Shown here: positions 32,898 through 33,315 of the stretch, in pieces
How positions within the stretch are numbered: position 1 is the first letter of the stretch
Layout of the letters: the number at the start of each line of letters is the position of its first letter
NCBI GenBank assembly: GCA_964483375.1
Contig: CAZABJ010000028.1
Location: 1-33,315, forward strand
Length of the DNA: 33,315 nt
Direction: 5' to 3'
From: JAUIEH01 sp964483375
GTDB lineage: Bacteria > Pseudomonadota > Alphaproteobacteria > Caulobacterales > Maricaulaceae
Position numbers and translations under genes: made by a program
Notes under the pieces: model-generated
The model's database searches: none
The model's input: the letters and a program-made list of their open reading frames with translations, nothing else
What the model was told of the DNA's origin: nothing

Positions 32898-33315
32898 ATG
32901 ACGCCGACGGACGCGGCCTTTCCGCTAGACGAGCCCGACATCACGGTCTCGGTGCGCCAAACCTTCGGCATCGACAGCGACCTGGAGGCGCCGGCCTTCT
33001 CCGCGCCCAGCGAGTACACGCCTGATTTGGACGAGGCCTATCGGTTCGACCCGCAAACAACGCTCGCCATCCTGGCCGGCTTCGCCCATGACCGCCGCGT
33101 GATGGTCCAGGGCTATCACGGGACGGGGAAGTCCACCCATATCGAGCAAGTCGCGGCGCGTTTGAACTGGCCGACGGTGCGCATCAATCTCGACAGCCAT
33201 GTCAGTCGCATCGATCTCGTCGGCAAAGACGCGATCGTGCTGCAAGACGGCAAGCAAGTGACGGAGTTCCGCGAAGGCATTCTGCCGTGGGCGCTGCGCC
33301 GACCGGTCGCGCTGG
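32898..33315 (+). CDS. cobS: Cobaltochelatase subunit CobS, 3' end outside window
   Basis: First 139 codons of the AAA+ subunit of aerobic cobaltochelatase, which with CobT and CobN inserts cobalt into hydrogenobyrinate diamide in B12 synthesis. The N-terminus (MTPTDAAFPLDEPDITVSVR) and YTPDLDEAYRFDPQTTLAIL are typical, and the Walker A loop GYHGTGKST is at residues 72-80. RINLDSHVSRIDLVGKDAIV follows. ATG at 32898 has AGGAA about 7 bases upstream. Normally next to the J-domain gene; here 1.5 kb separate them. Confidence 0.95.
   Translation, partial: MTPTDAAFPLDEPDITVSVRQTFGIDSDLEAPAFSAPSEYTPDLDEAYRFDPQTTLAILAGFAHDRRVMVQGYHGTGKSTHIEQVAARLNWPTVRINLDSHVSRIDLVGKDAIVLQDGKQVTEFREGILPWALRRPVAL

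Overview
The window reads as chromosomal DNA of a high-GC alphaproteobacterium. A stretch inside the dnaJ-like gene that I counted by hand is about 68% GC. Several gene neighbourhoods are familiar from that class: lysC divergent from ubiG with ptsP and prfA downstream of lysC, a RodZ-like gene next to ispG, grx-nitrilase-DUF1178, aroK-aroB, and bolA next to a J-domain gene and cobS. A marine Caulobacterales/Maricaulales-like host is a guess from gene order only. I saw no phage, insertion sequence, CRISPR array, rRNA or tRNA. Most of the window is housekeeping, with small accessory genes and decaying remnants between.

Layout. 1-868: 5' part of a caspase-like gene cut by the window edge, probably running into a second domain. 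961-9721 (minus strand): lysC, ptsP, a RodZ-like gene, ispG, a Spx/ArsC-like gene, a hypothetical gene, an XRE-2TM regulator with a perfect inverted repeat upstream, prfA, and a YCII-like remnant in frame after the prfA stop. 9861-10786 (plus): ubiG and an overlapping 50-codon ORF. 10773-15086 (minus): comF, glutaredoxin, nitrilase-family amidase, DUF1178 protein, an exported protein made of two tandem copies of one domain, and a lipoprotein. 15097-16041 (plus): a methyltransferase starting 10 bases from the comF start. 16049-17640 (minus): a parvulin-type lipoprotein, a MutT-like Nudix hydrolase and a Flp pilin with no conventional start codon. 17823-21689 (plus): secA and a probable outer-membrane barrel protein. 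21741-26227 (minus): a 46-residue membrane protein, an exported alpha-solenoid protein, xerD, accA, a broken VOC gene and a DUF1428 protein. 26314-30384 (plus): aroK, aroB, a CorC-like CNNM/CBS protein and a FAD oxidoreductase, all start/stop overlapped. 30422-30703 (minus): bolA. 30758-33315 (plus): a J-domain protein, a four-helix membrane protein of unusually low GC, and the start of cobS.

How the genes work together. The pathways are aspartate-family amino-acid synthesis (lysC), aromatic synthesis (aroKB), isoprenoid and ubiquinone synthesis (ispG, ubiG), fatty-acid initiation (accA), translation termination (prfA), protein export and periplasmic folding (secA, parvulin), nitrogen PTS signalling (ptsP), chromosome resolution (xerD) and cobalamin synthesis (cobS). 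The less ordinary material is the tandem-duplicated exported protein with its lipoprotein neighbour, the low-GC membrane protein between the J-domain gene and cobS, the Flp pilin with an apparent CTG start, two small genes of 46 and 50 codons, two gene remnants, and the regulator with its palindrome. I found no convincing multi-gene novel system; these are leads.
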